From: Tropicibacter sp. R16_0
Lineage (GTDB): Bacteria; Pseudomonadota; Alphaproteobacteria; Rhodobacterales; Rhodobacteraceae
Reading direction: 5' to 3'
NCBI RefSeq assembly: GCF_017743935.1
Contig: NZ_JAGHRE010000003.1
Span: 372,001 to 436,000, forward strand
DNA: 64,000 bases
Position numbers and translations under genes: made by a program. The notes under the pieces were generated by a model. The model did not search any database. It was not told the DNA's origin and worked only from the letters and a program-made list of their open reading frames with translations. This document shows, piece after piece, positions 18,217 to 27,462 of this stretch; the stretch's first letter is position 1; every line of letters starts with the position of its first letter.

Positions 18217-18225
18217 GACGAAAAG

Positions 18226-18253
18226 CCCCCATGCGGTTCGGGCCGCATGGGGG
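18226..18253 (-). terminator. Terminator between ivd and ompW
   Basis: A perfect 11-bp stem (CCCCCATGCGG / CCGCATGGGGG) with a 6-base loop. On the minus strand it is followed by CTTTTCG, so it best serves ompW transcripts. In the ivd direction there is a strong hairpin but no U-tract. Confidence 0.8.
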
Positions 18254-18300
18254 TGTCGCGTGACGACCTGAGTGAGGACGTCCCGCGTGGGAGGGAAGGA

Positions 18301-18906
18301 TCAGAACCGGTGCACGTAAGCCAAGCCAACCACAACAGGGTCGATCTTTGCTTCGCCGATGTTCGCGCCGTTCAGGCTGGCATCCGAGCGGATCTGCATC
18401 CAGCGCACGTTCAGTCGCAGCGCGCCGTTGTCGGAGATCTGGTAATCGGCACCGGCGTTCAGCGCGACGCCAAAGCTGTCGTCGAGGTTCAGGTTGCCGA
18501 GCGGCGAGGTTTCCTCGAAGAAGGTGGTGTAGTTCACACCGATGCCGACAAAGGGCTTGATCGCCGATTTGGTCGGAAAGTGATAGTTGACCGACAGGGT
18601 GGGCGGCAGGTGTTTGACCGAGCCGATTTTGCCAGCCCCTGCCAGCGAGACATCATGTTCGAACGGGGTGGCGAGCAACAGCTCGATCCCGATGTTGTCG
18701 CGCACGAAATATTCGAATGTCAGGGTCGGGCGGGTGTCATCCCCGATCGAGGCCGCGGCGCCCGCCAGCGTGCCGTTCGAGGATTTGGGATTGACGTTGG
18801 CAACACCGATACCGACGGTCCAGTCGCCTTGGGATTGGGCCAGAGCCGGGGCGGATACGGTGGCAAGCGCGGCAGCACAGACTGCGGCAGCTGTCAGGGA
18901 TTTCAT
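18301..18906 (-). CDS. ompW: OmpW family outer membrane protein
   Basis: This 201-residue protein is an OmpW-type eight-stranded outer membrane beta-barrel. It has a signal peptide (MKSLTAAAVCAAALATVSAPALAQ), then GDWTVGIGVANVNPKS, the family segment RPTLTFEYFVRDNIGIELLLATPFEHDV, LPPTLSVNYHFP, KPFVGIGVNYTTFFEE and a C-terminal barrel strand ending in Phe (VVVGLAYVHRF). OmpW proteins are small hydrophobic-channel barrels often induced by low oxygen. The start is ATG at 18906; upstream in-frame codons to 19002 would add residues before a clean signal peptide. Two FNR-type sites lie upstream. It is placed inside the leucine cluster but on the opposite strand. Confidence 0.92.
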   Translation of the reverse strand: MKSLTAAAVCAAALATVSAPALAQSQGDWTVGIGVANVNPKSSNGTLAGAAASIGDDTRPTLTFEYFVRDNIGIELLLATPFEHDVSLAGAGKIGSVKHLPPTLSVNYHFPTKSAIKPFVGIGVNYTTFFEETSPLGNLNLDDSFGVALNAGADYQISDNGALRLNVRWMQIRSDASLNGANIGEAKIDPVVVGLAYVHRF

Positions 18907-18979
18907 CAGAATGCCTACTCTTTCTATTGTGAGTCTTTGCGAGACATCCCGGTTTTGAAACAGCGGCGGAACGGGTGCT

Positions 18980-18993
18980 CTGATCTGGATCAA
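18980..18993. promoter_or_regulatory. FNR-type binding site 1 (imperfect)
   Basis: CTGAT-CTGG-ATCAA matches the FNR/FnrL consensus TTGAT-N4-ATCAA with one mismatch. It lies 74 bases upstream of the ompW start codon, a distance compatible with activation of ompW under low oxygen. Confidence 0.65.
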
Positions 18994-19023
18994 GTTTTGC
19001 ATTCAGTTCATCCGGCAAGTGAT

Positions 19024-19037
19024 TTGATTTACATCAA
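19024..19037. promoter_or_regulatory. FNR-type binding site 2 (perfect consensus)
   Basis: TTGAT-TTAC-ATCAA is an exact match to the FNR/FnrL consensus. It is 52 bases before the acyl-CoA synthetase start and about 118 bases upstream of the ompW start. It could therefore control either divergent gene or both. Confidence 0.75.
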
Positions 19038-19088
19038 AAAACGCCAACTTGACGTTGTGATTTCAAGCGTTTCCGGAGGGGCCTTGTC

Positions 19089-20615
19089 ATGACTTTCGCT
19101 GAGCGCATTCCCGGTTTGACCCAGGCGGGCAGCTGGGACATCCCCGACCGTCTGAACATGGCACGCCAATGCTTGTCGCAGGACGCAGATCAAGTGGCCA
19201 TCATCGACCTGACCGGCACGGATCGCCGCGATGTGAGCTTTGGCGAATTGGCGGATATGGTCGATGGTCTGGCGCGTGCCCTGATGGCACAGGTGCGGCC
19301 TGGCGATCGGGTTGGTGTGCTGCTCAGCCAATCACCCTGGTGTGCGGCGGCGCATTTGGCGATCTGGAAGATTGGCGCCATCTCGGTACCGCTGTTCAAA
19401 CTGTTCAAGACGGACGCACTGGCCTCGCGCGTCGGGGATGCGGGCGTCAAACAGGTGCTGACGGATGCCGAAGGGGCCGACTTGCTGGGTGATCTTGCGA
19501 TGCCGCTGATGGTGGCCGAGATCGGGCAGGACGGCGGACCCGTTGATTTTGTCGACACCGGCCCCGAAGATCCGGCCGTGTTGATCTATACCAGCGGCAC
19601 CACTGGCACGCCCAAAGGCGCGTTGCACGGACACCGGGTTCTGACCGGCCATCTGCCGGGGGTCTCAATCAGCCATAACCATTTGCGCCCGGGCGACTGC
19701 CTGTGGACGCCGGCCGATTGGGCCTGGATCGGGGGGCTGTTCGACGTGCTGATGCCGGGGTTGGCGCTTGGCATTCCGGTTGTCGCGGCGCGGCTGGACA
19801 AATTCACGCCCGAGGCCTGCGCCGACATCGTGGCGCGCGGCGATGTGCGCAACGTCTTCTTTCCCCCCACTGCCCTTCGCATGTTGAAAGCGGCGGGGCA
19901 GGAGCTCGACGGTCTGCGCTCTGTTGCCTCTGGTGGAGAGCCCCTGGGCGCGGAGATGCTCGCTTGGGGCGAACGCTCCTTTGGGCTGACGATCAACGAA
20001 TTCTACGGCCAGACCGAATGCAACATGGTGGTGTCCTCCTGTGGTGTGGATTTCCCCGTCGCGCCTGGCTGCATCGGCAAGCCCGTGCTAGGGCATGAGG
20101 TTGCGGTGATTGACGAAGACGGCAAGCCCACGCACGAAGAGGGCGATGTGGCGGTCCTGCGCGGCTCAGCCTCGATGCTGCTGGAGTACTGGAAACGACC
20201 CCAGGAAACGGCCGAGAAGTTCCGGGGTGAGTGGCTGATCACCGGCGATCGCGGGGTTTGGGAGGGCGACTATCTGCGCTTTGTCGGCCGCGATGACGAT
20301 GTGATCACCTCGGCTGGCTATCGCATTGGCCCGGCCGAGATCGAGGATTGCTTGTTGACCCATCCGGGTGTGGCCACCGTGGGCGTGGTCGGCAAACCCG
20401 ACCCGCTGCGCACCGAGATCGTCAAGGCTTATGTGGTGCGCAAAGAGGGGGCTGAGGTCATCGCCGAGGATCTTCAGGCCTGGGTCAAGGACCGGCTTGC
20501 GCAGTATTCCTACCCGCGTGAAATCGCTTTTCTGGACGCTCTGCCGATGACGGTGACAGGGAAGGTCATTCGGAAAGAGTTGAAGGCGCGGGCTGCGGGG
20601 GAGATAGAACTATGA
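19089..20615 (+). CDS. AMP-binding acyl-CoA synthetase (medium-chain type)
   Basis: This 508-residue adenylate-forming enzyme would activate a carboxylic acid to its CoA thioester with ATP. The P-loop YTSGTTGTPKGALHGHR lies near residue 160. The A5 region NEFYGQTECNM is near 305, TGDRGVWEGDYLRFVGRDDDVI near 380, and the catalytic Lys is in LPMTVTGKVIRKELK at the C-terminus. It resembles short/medium-chain synthetases more than long-chain FadD. The Shine-Dalgarno is GGAGGGG. It heads the plus-strand run ending in liuC, so a role in feeding branched-chain or related acids into this pathway is likely. Its substrate is not determined by sequence. Confidence 0.88.
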   Translation: MTFAERIPGLTQAGSWDIPDRLNMARQCLSQDADQVAIIDLTGTDRRDVSFGELADMVDGLARALMAQVRPGDRVGVLLSQSPWCAAAHLAIWKIGAISVPLFKLFKTDALASRVGDAGVKQVLTDAEGADLLGDLAMPLMVAEIGQDGGPVDFVDTGPEDPAVLIYTSGTTGTPKGALHGHRVLTGHLPGVSISHNHLRPGDCLWTPADWAWIGGLFDVLMPGLALGIPVVAARLDKFTPEACADIVARGDVRNVFFPPTALRMLKAAGQELDGLRSVASGGEPLGAEMLAWGERSFGLTINEFYGQTECNMVVSSCGVDFPVAPGCIGKPVLGHEVAVIDEDGKPTHEEGDVAVLRGSASMLLEYWKRPQETAEKFRGEWLITGDRGVWEGDYLRFVGRDDDVITSAGYRIGPAEIEDCLLTHPGVATVGVVGKPDPLRTEIVKAYVVRKEGAEVIAEDLQAWVKDRLAQYSYPREIAFLDALPMTVTGKVIRKELKARAAGEIEL

Positions 20616-21112
20616 TAATAAGATCTAAGTTCTTGCCTGCTGCTGTTGCCTTCATCACGTGCTTGATTGGATCAATACAGGCGAGCGCAGAGGAACATTT
20701 CGACACGGGTGCTTTTTTGTCCTCCTGTGTGGATTTTGTTCCCAATGTTCCACTTGCAGTGCCGATGGATGCGCAGTGCGTTTCACACGGGCGGAAAATG
20801 TGTGAACTGGCGGCGGCGGGGACACCTGCGGATCATTGCCTGCTCGAAGTTACGAAGTGGATGCAGAATGAAATCTCTGCAAAATGGATGAGGTTACCAG
20901 CAGATCTGCGAAAGGGGCGCGACACTCCGCCCAAGCTTGAGGAAATGGCAAGTGATGGCATGTTGTCCACCTTGAGCTTGTCGACGCCCGACTGCGAAAC
21001 CGTTCAAATCAATGGCATTCCAAAGCAATCGCTGTGCGACTACTCAAGCGCATTGGCGGGGTGGCATGCCCTCAGAGTACTCCAGCGTTCGGCGAAAGCC
21101 GTCAGTCAATAA
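20612..21112 (+). CDS. Exported protein of unknown function within the leucine operon
   Basis: This 166-residue protein has an N-terminal signal peptide (residues 1-26, ending QASA) and a mature part with six Cys residues (in [30 protein letters not shown] and SLCDYS), suggesting disulphide bonds in the periplasm. I do not recognise the family. Its ATG overlaps the synthetase stop (ATGA), and mccB begins 14 bases after its stop, so it is transcribed with them. Its base composition is visibly lower in GC at the 5' end than its neighbours, which may indicate later insertion into the operon. Confidence 0.75.
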   Translation: MIIRSKFLPAAVAFITCLIGSIQASAEEHFDTGAFLSSCVDFVPNVPLAVPMDAQCVSHGRKMCELAAAGTPADHCLLEVTKWMQNEISAKWMRLPADLRKGRDTPPKLEEMASDGMLSTLSLSTPDCETVQINGIPKQSLCDYSSALAGWHALRVLQRSAKAVSQ

Positions 21113-21126
21113 CGGATGGACACGAT

Positions 21127-22731
21127 ATGAAGCTCAACTCCAAAGCCATGCCCTCCTCGGACGGCTTCAAACAGAACCGCGCGGCGCATCTGGATGCGCT
21201 CTCGCAGATCAGCGAGGCGGCCGAGGCTGCGCGCCTTGGCGGCGGTGAGAAATCCCGTGCCCGCCATGAAAGCCGGGGCAAGATGTTGCCGCGTCGGCGG
21301 GTGGCGAACCTGCTTGATCCGGGCTCTCCGTTTCTTGAGGTTGGCGCGACAGCGGCCCACAACATGTACGACAACGCGGCTCCGGCGGCGGGGGTTGTTG
21401 CGGGCATCGGGCGGGTGCACGGGCAAGAGGTCATGGTGGTCTGCAACGATGCCACCGTGAAGGGCGGCACGTACTTTCCGATGACGGTCAAGAAACACCT
21501 GCGCGCGCAGGAGATTGCCGAGGAAAACCATCTGCCCTGCATCTATCTGGTCGACAGTGGTGGTGCCAACCTGCCGCAACAGGATGAGGTGTTCCCGGAT
21601 CGCGATCACTTTGGCCGCATCTTCTATAATCAGGCGCGGATGTCGTCCAAGGGCATCCCGCAGATTGCGGTGGTCATGGGGTCGTGCACGGCTGGCGGTG
21701 CTTACGTGCCTGCCATGTCCGACGTCACCATCATCGTCAAGGAACAGGGCACCATCTTCCTGGCTGGTCCGCCGTTGGTGAAGGCCGCAACGGGCGAGGT
21801 GGTGAGTGCGGAGGACCTCGGTGGTGGCGATGTCCACACGCGCCTGTCGGGCGTGGCGGATTACCTGGCTGAGGATGACGCGCACGCTTTGGCACTGGCG
21901 CGGCGCGCGGTGCAGTCGCTGAATATCACCAAGCCGCTGACGGTGAATTGGGCCACTCCCGAAGAGCCCGCCTATGATCCCGAAGAGATCCTGGGCGTGG
22001 TGCCGGGCGATCTGCGCACGCCTTATGACATCCGCGAGGTGATCGCACGGCTGGTCGATGGCTCGCGCTTTGACGAATTCAAACCCCGCTTTGGCGAGAC
22101 ACTGGTGACCGGGTTCGCGAATCTCAAGGGCTGTCCCATCGGCATCATCGCCAACAATGGTGTGCTGTTTTCCGAGGCCGCGCAGAAAGGCGCGCATTTC
22201 GTCGAGCTGTGCTCGCAGCGTAAGATCCCGCTGGTCTTCCTGCAGAACATTACTGGCTTCATGGTGGGCCGAAAATACGAAAACGAAGGCATTGCGCGGC
22301 ACGGGGCCAAAATGGTGACCGCCGTGGCCTCGACCAACGTGCCCAAGATCACCATGTTGGTGGGGGGCTCGTTTGGGGCGGGCAACTACGGCATGGCGGG
22401 TCGTGCGTATCAGCCGCGGTTTCTGTGGACTTGGCCCAACAGCCGCATCTCGGTCATGGGCGGCGAACAGGCCGCAGGCGTGCTGGCCACCGTCAAACGC
22501 GACGCAATCGAGCGGCAGGGCGGCTCATGGTCGGCTGAGGAAGAGGCCGAGTTCAAGCGCCCCACGATTGAGATGTTCGAAGAACAAAGCCACCCGCTCT
22601 ATGCCTCGGCACGGCTTTGGGATGACGGCATCATCGACCCGCGCAAATCGCGTGATGTGCTGGCGCTTTCTCTCAGTGCCGCATTGAACGCCCCGATCGA
22701 GGAGACACGTTTCGGCGTGTTCCGGATGTAA
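21127..22731 (+). CDS. mccB: Methylcrotonoyl-CoA carboxylase, carboxyltransferase (beta) subunit
   Basis: This 534-residue protein is a crotonase-fold biotin-dependent carboxyltransferase. Together with MccA it carboxylates 3-methylcrotonyl-CoA to 3-methylglutaconyl-CoA. Typical features are [15 protein letters not shown] near residue 50, [12 protein letters not shown]-like [36 protein letters not shown] near 140-175, [13 protein letters not shown] near 190, [23 protein letters not shown] near 340, and [24 protein letters not shown] near 380. I use the ATG at 21127 (MKLNSKAM); the open frame extends 31 codons upstream but overlaps the preceding gene. The order mccB-ASCH-mccA places both subunits in one transcript. 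Confidence 0.95.
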   Translation: MKLNSKAMPSSDGFKQNRAAHLDALSQISEAAEAARLGGGEKSRARHESRGKMLPRRRVANLLDPGSPFLEVGATAAHNMYDNAAPAAGVVAGIGRVHGQEVMVVCNDATVKGGTYFPMTVKKHLRAQEIAEENHLPCIYLVDSGGANLPQQDEVFPDRDHFGRIFYNQARMSSKGIPQIAVVMGSCTAGGAYVPAMSDVTIIVKEQGTIFLAGPPLVKAATGEVVSAEDLGGGDVHTRLSGVADYLAEDDAHALALARRAVQSLNITKPLTVNWATPEEPAYDPEEILGVVPGDLRTPYDIREVIARLVDGSRFDEFKPRFGETLVTGFANLKGCPIGIIANNGVLFSEAAQKGAHFVELCSQRKIPLVFLQNITGFMVGRKYENEGIARHGAKMVTAVASTNVPKITMLVGGSFGAGNYGMAGRAYQPRFLWTWPNSRISVMGGEQAAGVLATVKRDAIERQGGSWSAEEEAEFKRPTIEMFEEQSHPLYASARLWDDGIIDPRKSRDVLALSLSAALNAPIEETRFGVFRM

Positions 22732-22732
22732 G

Positions 22733-23158
22733 ATGAGCGCGGAATTGGAACAGGTAAAAGCGCGCTATCCGGGGGCACAAACCTTCAAGTTTGGCGACAA
22801 TCAGGCCCTGTGCGACGAATTGCTGGCCCTGGTTCGGGCTGGTGTAAAGACCGCAACCTGTGGTGCGCTCCGAGATTATCCGGAGGGAAGCGCGGACATG
22901 CCGAAACCGGGTCGCCGTGACATTGCTTTGGACTGGGCTGACAGTCCTGCTTTGGTCATCGAAACACTCGAGGTGTCCATTCACAGGTTTTGCGATGTGA
23001 CCGAGAGCTTTGCTCTGGCTGAGGGCGAAAATGACACATTGGATGGGTGGCGCGACGGGCATCGCCGGTACTTTGAACGCAATGGCGGGTTTGATCCGGC
23101 TATGGAACTGGTCTGCGAGCGGTTTCGTCTGGTCGAAGATTTGGCAGCCAAGGGGTAA
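22733..23158 (+). CDS. ASCH domain protein
   Basis: This 141-residue protein matches the ASCH (ASC-1 homology) domain, a small beta-barrel related to PUA folds and thought to bind RNA or nucleotides. Characteristic segments are VRAGVKTATCGALRDYPEGS near residue 35, PKPGRRDIALDWADSPALVIETLEV near 60, and a C-terminal DTLDGWRDGHRRYFERNGGFDPAMELVCERFRLV. Some ASCH proteins are nucleases or acetylcytidine amidohydrolases; which applies here is unknown. It starts one base after the mccB stop and ends five bases before mccA, so it is embedded between the two carboxylase subunits. Confidence 0.8.
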   Translation: MSAELEQVKARYPGAQTFKFGDNQALCDELLALVRAGVKTATCGALRDYPEGSADMPKPGRRDIALDWADSPALVIETLEVSIHRFCDVTESFALAEGENDTLDGWRDGHRRYFERNGGFDPAMELVCERFRLVEDLAAKG

Positions 23159-23163
23159 GAGAC

Positions 23164-25101
23164 ATGTTTGATACAATTCTGATCGCAAATCGTGGCGAAA
23201 TCGCATGCCGTGTGATGGACACAGCCCGCTCCATGGGCGTCAAGACCGTGGCTGTTTACTCCGATGCGGATGCAGGTGCGAAACATGTCGAGAAAGCCGA
23301 CCGGGCAGTGCACATCGGCGGACCTGCTCCAGCGGACAGCTACCTCAGGGGCGACGTGATCATTCAGGCCGCTTTGGACACGGGCGCGCAGGCGATCCAT
23401 CCGGGGTACGGTTTTCTGTCCGAGAATCCCGACTTTGTGGATGCGGTTGAGGCGGCAGGGCTGACCTTCATCGGTCCCTCTGCCAAGGCGATCCGGGCCA
23501 TGGGTCTGAAAGACGCGGCCAAGGCATTGATGGAAGAGGCGGGTGTTCCGGTTGTACCGGGCTATCATGGTGCCAATCAGGAGCCTGCGTTCCTTGCAGA
23601 GCAGGCTGCGCAAATCGGCTATCCGGTTCTGATCAAGGCCGTTGCTGGGGGCGGTGGCAAGGGGATGCGCCTGGTCGAAGACCCCGCTGATTTTGCTGCC
23701 GCACTTGAGAGTGCCCAGGGAGAGGCAACCACGGCCTTTGGCAACCCGGACGTGCTGATCGAGAAGTTCGTACAAAAGCCGCGCCATATCGAGGTGCAGG
23801 TGTTTGGCGATGGCACCCACGCGGTGCATCTGTTTGAACGCGACTGCTCGTTGCAGCGGCGCCATCAGAAGGTGATCGAAGAGGCTCCGGCCCCCGGTAT
23901 GACCGCGGAGATGCGCGAAGCGATGGGGCAGGCGGGCGTGCGTGCGGCCGAGGCGATCGGCTATTCCGGTGCAGGCACGGTGGAATTCATCGTCGACGGG
24001 TCCGAAGGGCTGCGTCCTGATCGGTTCTGGTTCATGGAAATGAACACGCGCCTGCAGGTGGAACATCCCGTCACCGAGGAAATCACTGGTGTGGATCTGG
24101 TCGAATGGCAGCTGCGCGTGGCCTCGGGCGAAGCGCTGCCTGCGCGGCAGGAAGATCTGAGCTTCGACGGGCACGCGTTTGAGGCGCGGATCTATGCCGA
24201 GGACGTGCCCAAAGGCTTCTTGCCTGCCACTGGTACGCTGACCCATCTGGAGTTCCCCGAAGATGCGCGCATCGACAGCGGCGTGCGTGCGGGCGATACG
24301 ATCAGCCCCTGGTATGATCCGATGATCGCCAAGGTGACGGTTTATGGCCCCACGCGCGGTGCTGCCCTGCGCAAGCTGGAGCGTGCCTTGCGGTGGACCG
24401 ATGTGGGCGGGACGGTGACCAATGTCTCGTTCCTGAGTGTGCTGTCGGCGCAGCCTGATTTTGTGGCTGGCAACATGGACACCGGTCTGATCGACCGCGA
24501 GCTGGAGACGTTGACGCCTGCGCCGGTGGCCTGCACCAAGGCGCGTTCGATAGCAGCACTGGCGGCTTTGGGGTTGAACGACGGGGCGGGCGACGAGGGT
24601 GGCTTCACCCTCTGGGGACCGCTTGGCTGGGACGTGACGCTGACCCATCATGACGAGACATTCGAGGCCCGGGTTTTGGCCGAGGGACCTGAAAGTTTCA
24701 CTGTGGCGCTGCCGGATGTCACCCATAACGTCAGCCGTCGCGATGGCACCTGGTGGGTGGATGCCACCAAGGTGCAGGCGCGTGTGTCGCATGTCGGCGA
24801 TGAGGTCACGGTGTTCTGGGGCAATGGCTATCGATTTGTCGTGACCGACCCGCTGGACCGTGATGCGGCTGCAGGCGGCGACGGCAATGTGATCGAGGCG
24901 CCGATGCCGGGTCTGGTCAAGGCGGTCTTTGCCGAAGCGGGGCAGGCCGTAAGCGAAGGCGACCGTTTGGCCATTCTCGAGGCGATGAAGATGGAGCATT
25001 CGCTGCTGGCCGCGCGCGATGGCGTTGTTGCCGAGGTTCTGGCCGAGGCCGGTGCGCAGGTTGAAGCCGGGGCTGCTCTGGTGCGGCTCGAAGAGGAATA
25101 A
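23164..25101 (+). CDS. mccA: Methylcrotonoyl-CoA carboxylase, biotin carboxylase/carrier (alpha) subunit
   Basis: This 645-residue protein carries biotin carboxylase and biotin carrier domains. The N-terminal region MFDTILIANRGEIACRVMDTARSMGVKTVAVYSDAD is the carboxylase start. The ATP-grasp loop is KAVAGGGGKGMRLVE near residue 160, and RDCSLQRRHQKVIEEAPAP and FMEMNTRLQVEHPVTE are further carboxylase signatures. The biotinyl Lys is in EAMKMEHSL near residue 610. It works with MccB in leucine catabolism. BirA encoded at 47703 would attach the biotin. A middle segment (about 450-560) is the MCC-type BT region. It is followed by hmgL 72 bases later. Confidence 0.96.
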   Translation: MFDTILIANRGEIACRVMDTARSMGVKTVAVYSDADAGAKHVEKADRAVHIGGPAPADSYLRGDVIIQAALDTGAQAIHPGYGFLSENPDFVDAVEAAGLTFIGPSAKAIRAMGLKDAAKALMEEAGVPVVPGYHGANQEPAFLAEQAAQIGYPVLIKAVAGGGGKGMRLVEDPADFAAALESAQGEATTAFGNPDVLIEKFVQKPRHIEVQVFGDGTHAVHLFERDCSLQRRHQKVIEEAPAPGMTAEMREAMGQAGVRAAEAIGYSGAGTVEFIVDGSEGLRPDRFWFMEMNTRLQVEHPVTEEITGVDLVEWQLRVASGEALPARQEDLSFDGHAFEARIYAEDVPKGFLPATGTLTHLEFPEDARIDSGVRAGDTISPWYDPMIAKVTVYGPTRGAALRKLERALRWTDVGGTVTNVSFLSVLSAQPDFVAGNMDTGLIDRELETLTPAPVACTKARSIAALAALGLNDGAGDEGGFTLWGPLGWDVTLTHHDETFEARVLAEGPESFTVALPDVTHNVSRRDGTWWVDATKVQARVSHVGDEVTVFWGNGYRFVVTDPLDRDAAAGGDGNVIEAPMPGLVKAVFAEAGQAVSEGDRLAILEAMKMEHSLLAARDGVVAEVLAEAGAQVEAGAALVRLEEE

Positions 25102-25173
25102 GCCAACCCCATCGCCCGTTGTGGGCGGTGGGATTTCCGTATTTGGAACGAGAAGAAGCAGGGGGCAAGCGCC

Positions 25174-26028
25174 ATGGGTGATCGGGTCGAGATCTTCGAG
25201 ATGGGGCCGCGGGATGGGCTGCAGAACGAAAAGCGTGAGATACCCGTGTCCGAGAAGATCGCGCTGGTTGATTGTCTCAGCCGCGCAGGCTTTCGCCGGA
25301 TTGAGGTAGCCAGTTTTGTTTCGCCCAAATGGGTGCCGCAGATGGCGGGTTCAGGCGAGGTTTTGGCAGGCATCACCCGCGCGGAGGGCGTGAGCTACGC
25401 CGCTTTGACGCCCAATATGCGAGGGTATCAGGATGCGGTGGCGGCCAAAGCGGACGAGATCGCGGTCTTTGCGAGCGCGTCTGAAGGGTTCTCCAAGGCC
25501 AACATCAACGCCACCATCGCCGAGAGCATCGAGCGGTTTGTGCCGATCCTGGAAGCCGCGCGCGAGATCGGCCTGCCGGTGCGGGGCTATGTTTCATGCG
25601 TGACCGACTGTCCCTTTGACGGGCCAACCCCACCGGGGCAGGTGGCCGAGGTGGCCGGGCGGCTGCTGGATCTGGGCTGCTATGAGGTCTCGCTGGGGGA
25701 TACCATCGGGCAGGGCACGCCCGAGAGCATCACAGCGATGCTGGGGGCGGTTCTGGATCGGGTGCCTGCCGAAAAGCTGGCCGGGCATTATCATGACACG
25801 GCTGGTCGGGCGCTGATCAACATCGACGCTTCGTTGGAGTTGGGAGTGCGCGTCTTTGATGCGGCTGTTGGTGGATTGGGCGGCTGCCCCTACGCGCCGG
25901 GCGCTGCGGGCAATGTGGCGACCGAGGCCGTTGTGACACATCTTACCGATCAGGGCTATGAAACCGGATTGGACATGGCGGTTCTGGATGAGGCGGCGCA
26001 GATGGCACGCATGATGCGGACAGGGTGA
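25174..26028 (+). CDS. hmgL: Hydroxymethylglutaryl-CoA lyase
   Basis: This 284-residue HMGL-like TIM-barrel enzyme splits HMG-CoA into acetoacetate and acetyl-CoA, the last step of leucine degradation. It begins VEIFEMGPRDGLQNEKREIPV, with the conserved R and D of the metal site. Further on are SLGDTIGQGTP near residue 175, HYHDTAGRALINIDASLE near 205 and the catalytic Cys loop GGLGGCPYAPGAAGNVATE near 235. The length is typical of bacterial enzymes. The kinase-like gene follows with no intervening base (TGA then ATG). Confidence 0.95.
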   Translation: MGDRVEIFEMGPRDGLQNEKREIPVSEKIALVDCLSRAGFRRIEVASFVSPKWVPQMAGSGEVLAGITRAEGVSYAALTPNMRGYQDAVAAKADEIAVFASASEGFSKANINATIAESIERFVPILEAAREIGLPVRGYVSCVTDCPFDGPTPPGQVAEVAGRLLDLGCYEVSLGDTIGQGTPESITAMLGAVLDRVPAEKLAGHYHDTAGRALINIDASLELGVRVFDAAVGGLGGCPYAPGAAGNVATEAVVTHLTDQGYETGLDMAVLDEAAQMARMMRTG

Positions 26029-26550
26029 ATGCCCGTCCTGATGTCGTTCACCGGTTTGCCCGGCGTGGGCAAATCCACGATTGCCAAAGAGGTGGCTGAA
26101 AACACCGGTGCGCTGTGGCTGTGGATTGATCAGATCGAGGTGGCGATGAAGGCCTCTCACATGGTGACGGATGATCTGGCTGATGGGGGATATGCCGCGG
26201 CGCAGGCCGTGGCCAAAGGGGCCTTGCGCCAAGGGGTCGACGTGATCGCGGACTGTGTGAACCCCATCACGCTGACACGTGCAGCATGGCGGGCGGTGGC
26301 GGACGATACGGGTGCTCGATTGATCACGGTCGAGTTGACGTGCTCGGATCAGGACGCGCATCGTCGCAGGATCGAAACGCGGCAGGTCGATTTGCCGGGC
26401 TGGGTCGGTCCCGACTGGCAGGCAGTCCAAGACCGCACCTATGAGCCGATGCCGGATGCGGATGTGATATTGGATACAGGCCAGACCTCGGTCGAGGCCG
26501 CCGTTGAAAGATTGAGCCGGGCCCTTGAGGCGGCGAAACAGGAGACTTGA
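26029..26550 (+). CDS. P-loop kinase-like AAA protein of unknown substrate
   Basis: This 173-residue protein has an N-terminal Walker A (FTGLPGVGKSTIAKEVA, residues 7-23) and a small kinase-type layout with VDVIADCVNP at the second strand and a later HRRRIETRQVDLPGW arginine segment, as in zeta-toxin, gluconokinase or predicted phosphotransferase families. The substrate is unknown. The ATG directly follows the hmgL stop, and the next gene begins two bases after its stop, so it is embedded in the leucine operon. A link to CoA or to tRNA/nucleotide metabolism would be speculation. Confidence 0.75.
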   Translation: MPVLMSFTGLPGVGKSTIAKEVAENTGALWLWIDQIEVAMKASHMVTDDLADGGYAAAQAVAKGALRQGVDVIADCVNPITLTRAAWRAVADDTGARLITVELTCSDQDAHRRRIETRQVDLPGWVGPDWQAVQDRTYEPMPDADVILDTGQTSVEAAVERLSRALEAAKQET

Positions 26551-26552
26551 GC

Positions 26553-27332
26553 ATGTTTGAGACCATCGACCTTTCGACCGACGCGCGCGGCGTGGCGACG
26601 CTGACCCTGAACCGGGTGGACAAGCACAATGCGATGTCGGCGCAGATGCTGGCCGAGCTGACCCAAGCAGCAGGACAGCTGGCAGCGGATGATGCTGTGC
26701 GGGTTGTTGTGCTGACGGGGGCAGGCAAGTCGTTCTGCGCGGGCGGCGATCTGGCCTGGATGCAGGCTCAGATGGCTGCGGATTCTCAAACCCGCTTTGT
26801 CGAGGCGCGCAAGCTGGCCGAGATGCTGCAGGCGCTCAACACCTTGCCGAAACCGCTGATCGGCGCGTTGCAGGGCAATGCATTTGGCGGCGGGGTCGGC
26901 ATGGCTTCTGTCTGTGACATTGCCATCGGGGTCGACACGCTGAAAATGGGGCTGACCGAAACCCGTCTGGGAATCATCCCGGCCACCATCGGGCCTTATG
27001 TCATCTCGCGCATGGGAGAGGCACGGGCGCGGCGGGTGTTCATGTCCGGTCGCATCTTTGGCGCGGTCGAAGCGGTTGAGCTGGGTCTGTTGGCCAAGGC
27101 GGTGCCGGCCGAGGAACTGGCAACGGCGGTTGAGGCAGAGGTGACGCCCTATCTCAGCTGTGCGCCGGGGGCTGTGGCGGCGGCCAAGCAACTGACCCGA
27201 GAGCTGGGTCCGCGCATTGATGATGCCGTGATCGACACCACGATCCAGGCCCTTGTCGACCGATGGGAAACCGACGAGGCAGCCGAGGGGATCGGAGCGT
27301 TTTTCGACAAGCGCAAACCCAACTGGGTTTGA
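26553..27332 (+). CDS. liuC: Enoyl-CoA hydratase family protein, probably methylglutaconyl-CoA hydratase
   Basis: This 259-residue crotonase-family enzyme would hydrate 3-methylglutaconyl-CoA to HMG-CoA, the step between MccAB and HmgL. The oxyanion-hole region FCAGGDLAWMQ is near residue 67, and GNAFGGGVGMASVCDIAIGVD near 110 holds the second oxyanion Gly and the first catalytic position. The Glu in TETRLGIIPATIGPYV near 136 is the second catalytic acid. I chose ATG at 26553 with Shine-Dalgarno AGGAGA seven bases upstream; a TTG at 26547 in the same frame would add two residues. The specific name rests on operon context. Confidence 0.88.
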   Translation: MFETIDLSTDARGVATLTLNRVDKHNAMSAQMLAELTQAAGQLAADDAVRVVVLTGAGKSFCAGGDLAWMQAQMAADSQTRFVEARKLAEMLQALNTLPKPLIGALQGNAFGGGVGMASVCDIAIGVDTLKMGLTETRLGIIPATIGPYVISRMGEARARRVFMSGRIFGAVEAVELGLLAKAVPAEELATAVEAEVTPYLSCAPGAVAAAKQLTRELGPRIDDAVIDTTIQALVDRWETDEAAEGIGAFFDKRKPNWV

Positions 27333-27462
27333 GGCAAAGGTGAATCTGGCCCTACTCTTTTTGAGCAGGCTGGGGGAATCACATAAAGTTTTGCTGCCGT
27401 GACCGGACCAAAGGTGCGATGCCACCAATTGCGGTAGCAGATTTCGCTAAACCCTTCTGATC

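Noticed and set aside
22981-24999. 672-codon minus-strand frame opposite mccA
   Set aside because: Antisense shadow; the plus strand encodes a full biotin carboxylase with intact motifs.
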